DNA from: Bacillota bacterium
GTDB taxonomy: Bacteria > Bacillota > Clostridia > TANB77 > CAG-465
Assembly (NCBI GenBank): GCA_023460235.1
Contig: JAEWRE010000019.1
Coordinates: 1-6,343 of the forward strand
DNA: 6,343 nucleotides
Direction: 5' to 3'
Shown one piece after another: positions 5,811 through 6,343 of the stretch (positions within the stretch are counted from its first letter, which is position 1; each line of letters starts with the position of its first letter). The position numbers were made by a program, and so were the translations under genes. A model generated the notes under the pieces. The model was not told where the DNA came from. It saw nothing but the letters and a program-made list of their open reading frames with translations, and made no database searches.

Positions 5811-6044
5811 AGTGTAATCCCCTAATAAGTAAATGCTTGTTCATAATACAACTATGATTAACTGGTCCGCTATGACTAAGCGCATAATCATTTAACTCGG
5901 ATTACAATTCGGATTACCCAAAGTTCAACTTATATTGACTAGGATAGTGAACTACATCTATACTAAAGGATAGATGCTTCATGTTTCTTTGATTGATTAT
6001 TAACCAATCTCCACATGCTTAAATTTGGTGTGTCCCGCACCTAT
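5811..6044 (-). ncRNA. candidate structured RNA or leader
   Basis: Several perfect or near-perfect stems occur in series: GTAATCC (5814-5820) with GGATTAC (5899-5905 or 5911-5917); inside that ATGATTA (5854-5860) with TAATCAT (5885-5891) and CGCT (5868-5871) with AGCG (5879-5882); AGTTCAACTTAT (5922-5933) with ATAGTGAACT (5944-5953), two bulges; CATCTAT (5955-5961) with ATAGATG (5970-5976); GATTG (5991-5995) with CAATC (6005-6009); GGTGTG (6028-6033) with CGCACC (6037-6042). The segment is visibly richer in G and C than the rest. On the minus strand, the direction of the flanking genes, it ends in ACTTTTTT just before the ribosome site of the 147-codon gene. It matches no RNA family I know; strand and function are inferred. 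Confidence 0.35.
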
Positions 6045-6098
6045 ATTATTCTTATAGTATAATACGTCTCCCAGGAAAAGTAAACGGTTTTTAAATTT

Positions 6099-6107
6099 TT
6101 TTATATA
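6099..6107 (-). promoter_or_regulatory. candidate promoter box
   Basis: The minus strand reads TATATAAAA inside CTATATAAAAAAATT, nearly identical to the copy at 719-727. It lies just downstream (transcript sense) of the paired TTACGTAA palindromes, as an operator-promoter pair would, and upstream of the structured segment and the 147-codon gene. Confidence 0.28.
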
Positions 6108-6122
6108 GTAATGGAAAACAAA

Positions 6123-6152
6123 TTACGTAAATTGCATTTTTAAATTACGTAA
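6123..6152. repeat. paired TTACGTAA palindromes, possible operator
   Basis: Two copies of the perfect 8-base palindrome TTACGTAA lie at 6123-6130 and 6145-6152, 22 bases centre to centre, about two helical turns, so a dimeric regulator could bind both on one face. They adjoin a candidate promoter box at 6099-6107. They could also simply be restriction or modification sites. No regulator gene is visible in the window. Confidence 0.35.
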
Positions 6153-6200
6153 TCCAGTTTACTGCAAGACTGCAAAACAACTTCACTCTAGTTTTATTTT

Positions 6201-6220
6201 CGTTTTAAAACTTTAAAACG
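6201..6220. repeat. perfect 9-bp inverted repeat downstream of tRNA
   Basis: CGTTTTAAA and TTTAAAACG are separated by AC. In tRNA sense the hairpin is followed by AAAATAAAAC and not by a U-tract, so it is not a standard intrinsic terminator. It might stop processing of the tRNA precursor, or be chance in AT-rich DNA. Confidence 0.4.
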
Positions 6221-6254
6221 GTTCCCACGTTCGATACAGAACATCACGTTAAAG

Positions 6255-6284
6255 TGTGAGTGAAACACCAAAATGTGACTGAAA
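6255..6284. repeat. near-identical 11-base direct repeat beside the tRNA 3' end
   Basis: TGTGAGTGAAA (6255-6265) and TGTGACTGAAA (6274-6284) differ at one base and are 19 bases apart. Between the second copy and the tRNA there is one base. A 7-bp inverted repeat (ACACCAA on one side, TTGGTGT sense on the other) would pair the tRNA end AACACCA with TGGTGTT at 6264-6270 on the minus strand. Confidence 0.4.
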
Positions 6285-6285
6285 A

Positions 6286-6343
6286 TGGTGTTGACAGTAG
6301 GATTTGAACCTACGACTTCTTGCGTATGAAACAAGTGCTCTAC
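6286..6343 (-). tRNA. tRNA with anticodon CAT (Met or lysidine-type Ile), 5' part outside window
   Basis: Read on the minus strand, the visible part has the end of the D arm (GTAGAGC), an anticodon arm CTTGT-TTCATAC-GCAAG with T33 and anticodon CAT, a five-base variable loop, a T arm GTAGG-TTCAAAT-CCTAC, the 3' acceptor strand TGTCAAC, discriminator A and an encoded CCA. About 17 bases of the 5' end are missing. The anticodon stem lacks the three G-C pairs of an initiator, so it is elongator Met or the AUA-decoding Ile tRNA whose C34 becomes lysidine; the missing acceptor half prevents a choice. tRNA genes are common in T4-like phages. Confidence 0.93.

Larger units (their letters stand above)
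5771..6285. other. gene-free interval between tRNA and hypothetical gene
   Basis: No ORF here has both a reasonable ribosome site and a protein-like product. The longest candidates on the minus strand are 22 codons or less from an ATG; a start-less frame ending near 6000 (LFLGDVLYYKNN, GAGHTKFKHVEIG) may be a gene relic or chance. The stretch holds the structured segment 5811-6044, the candidate box at 6099-6107, palindromes at 6123-6152, a tandem ACTGCAAG/ACTGCAAA at 6161-6176 and hairpins at 6201-6220 and near the tRNA end. Confidence 0.6.

Noticed and set aside
5922..5953. Possible group I intron core (GTTCAAC and GACTA words)
   Set aside because: The words resemble the R element, but no matching TAGTC-type S strand follows on the same strand, and no interrupted gene surrounds it.
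5941..5986. 22-codon minus-strand ORF starting MKHLSFSIDV
   Set aside because: It has only a weak ribosome site and overlaps strong inverted repeats; composition and length do not distinguish it from chance.
1..6343. CRISPR array
   Set aside because: No regularly spaced identical repeats with unique spacers were seen on either strand.

Overview
The window is strongly AT-rich and every supported gene lies on the minus strand, so it reads from right to left. The core is a T4-type phage replication block: the ATPase/TOPRIM large subunit of the phage type II topoisomerase (T4 gp39 plus gp60) and a probable clamp-loader small subunit (gp62-like). Together with an IS607-type transposon relic, a family first described in Helicobacter, this suggests a T4-like myovirus of a very AT-rich host. 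A Campylobacter phage is my best guess, inferred from gene content and composition and not proven. The absence of host genes and the tight packing support phage over chromosome.

Layout in transcription order. (1) 6343-6286: 3' part of a tRNA with anticodon CAT, cut by the window edge. (2) 6285-5771: about 500 bases without a convincing gene. It is less AT-rich than its surroundings and holds many inverted repeats, two TTACGTAA palindromes and a recurring GGATTAC word; I read it as regulatory or non-coding RNA sequence. (3) 5770-5327: a hypothetical phage protein. (4) 5358-5085: two short coding-like stretches in different frames, separated by a perfect hairpin; probably a decayed gene. (5) 5037-1604: the topoisomerase large subunit spread over three ORFs, with an unrelated gene nested inside. 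(6) 1604-1030: a small unknown protein and the gp62-like gene. (7) 1029-934: a short coding-like tail. (8) about 930-1: an IS607-type element reduced to a 24-codon tnpA stub and a frameshifted tnpB that leaves the window.

The main discovery is the topoisomerase. The first ORF carries the GHKL ATPase and transducer domains and stops within the TOPRIM motif, where an intein N-terminal half begins exactly after VEGQ. The matching intein C-terminal half opens the third ORF, ends in HN and is followed by SALSGLMPC, which restores a normal TOPRIM motif. Between the halves sits a complete phosphoribosyltransferase-like gene, not a homing endonuclease. The protein is broken a second time, between the TOPRIM Glu motif and the DxDxDG motif, at what appears to be the T4 39/60 split. 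An active subunit would therefore need protein trans-splicing of two polypeptides and assembly with a third.

From gp39 to gp62 the genes are adjacent or overlap. Three successive junctions are TAATG stop-start overlaps, consistent with one translationally coupled operon.
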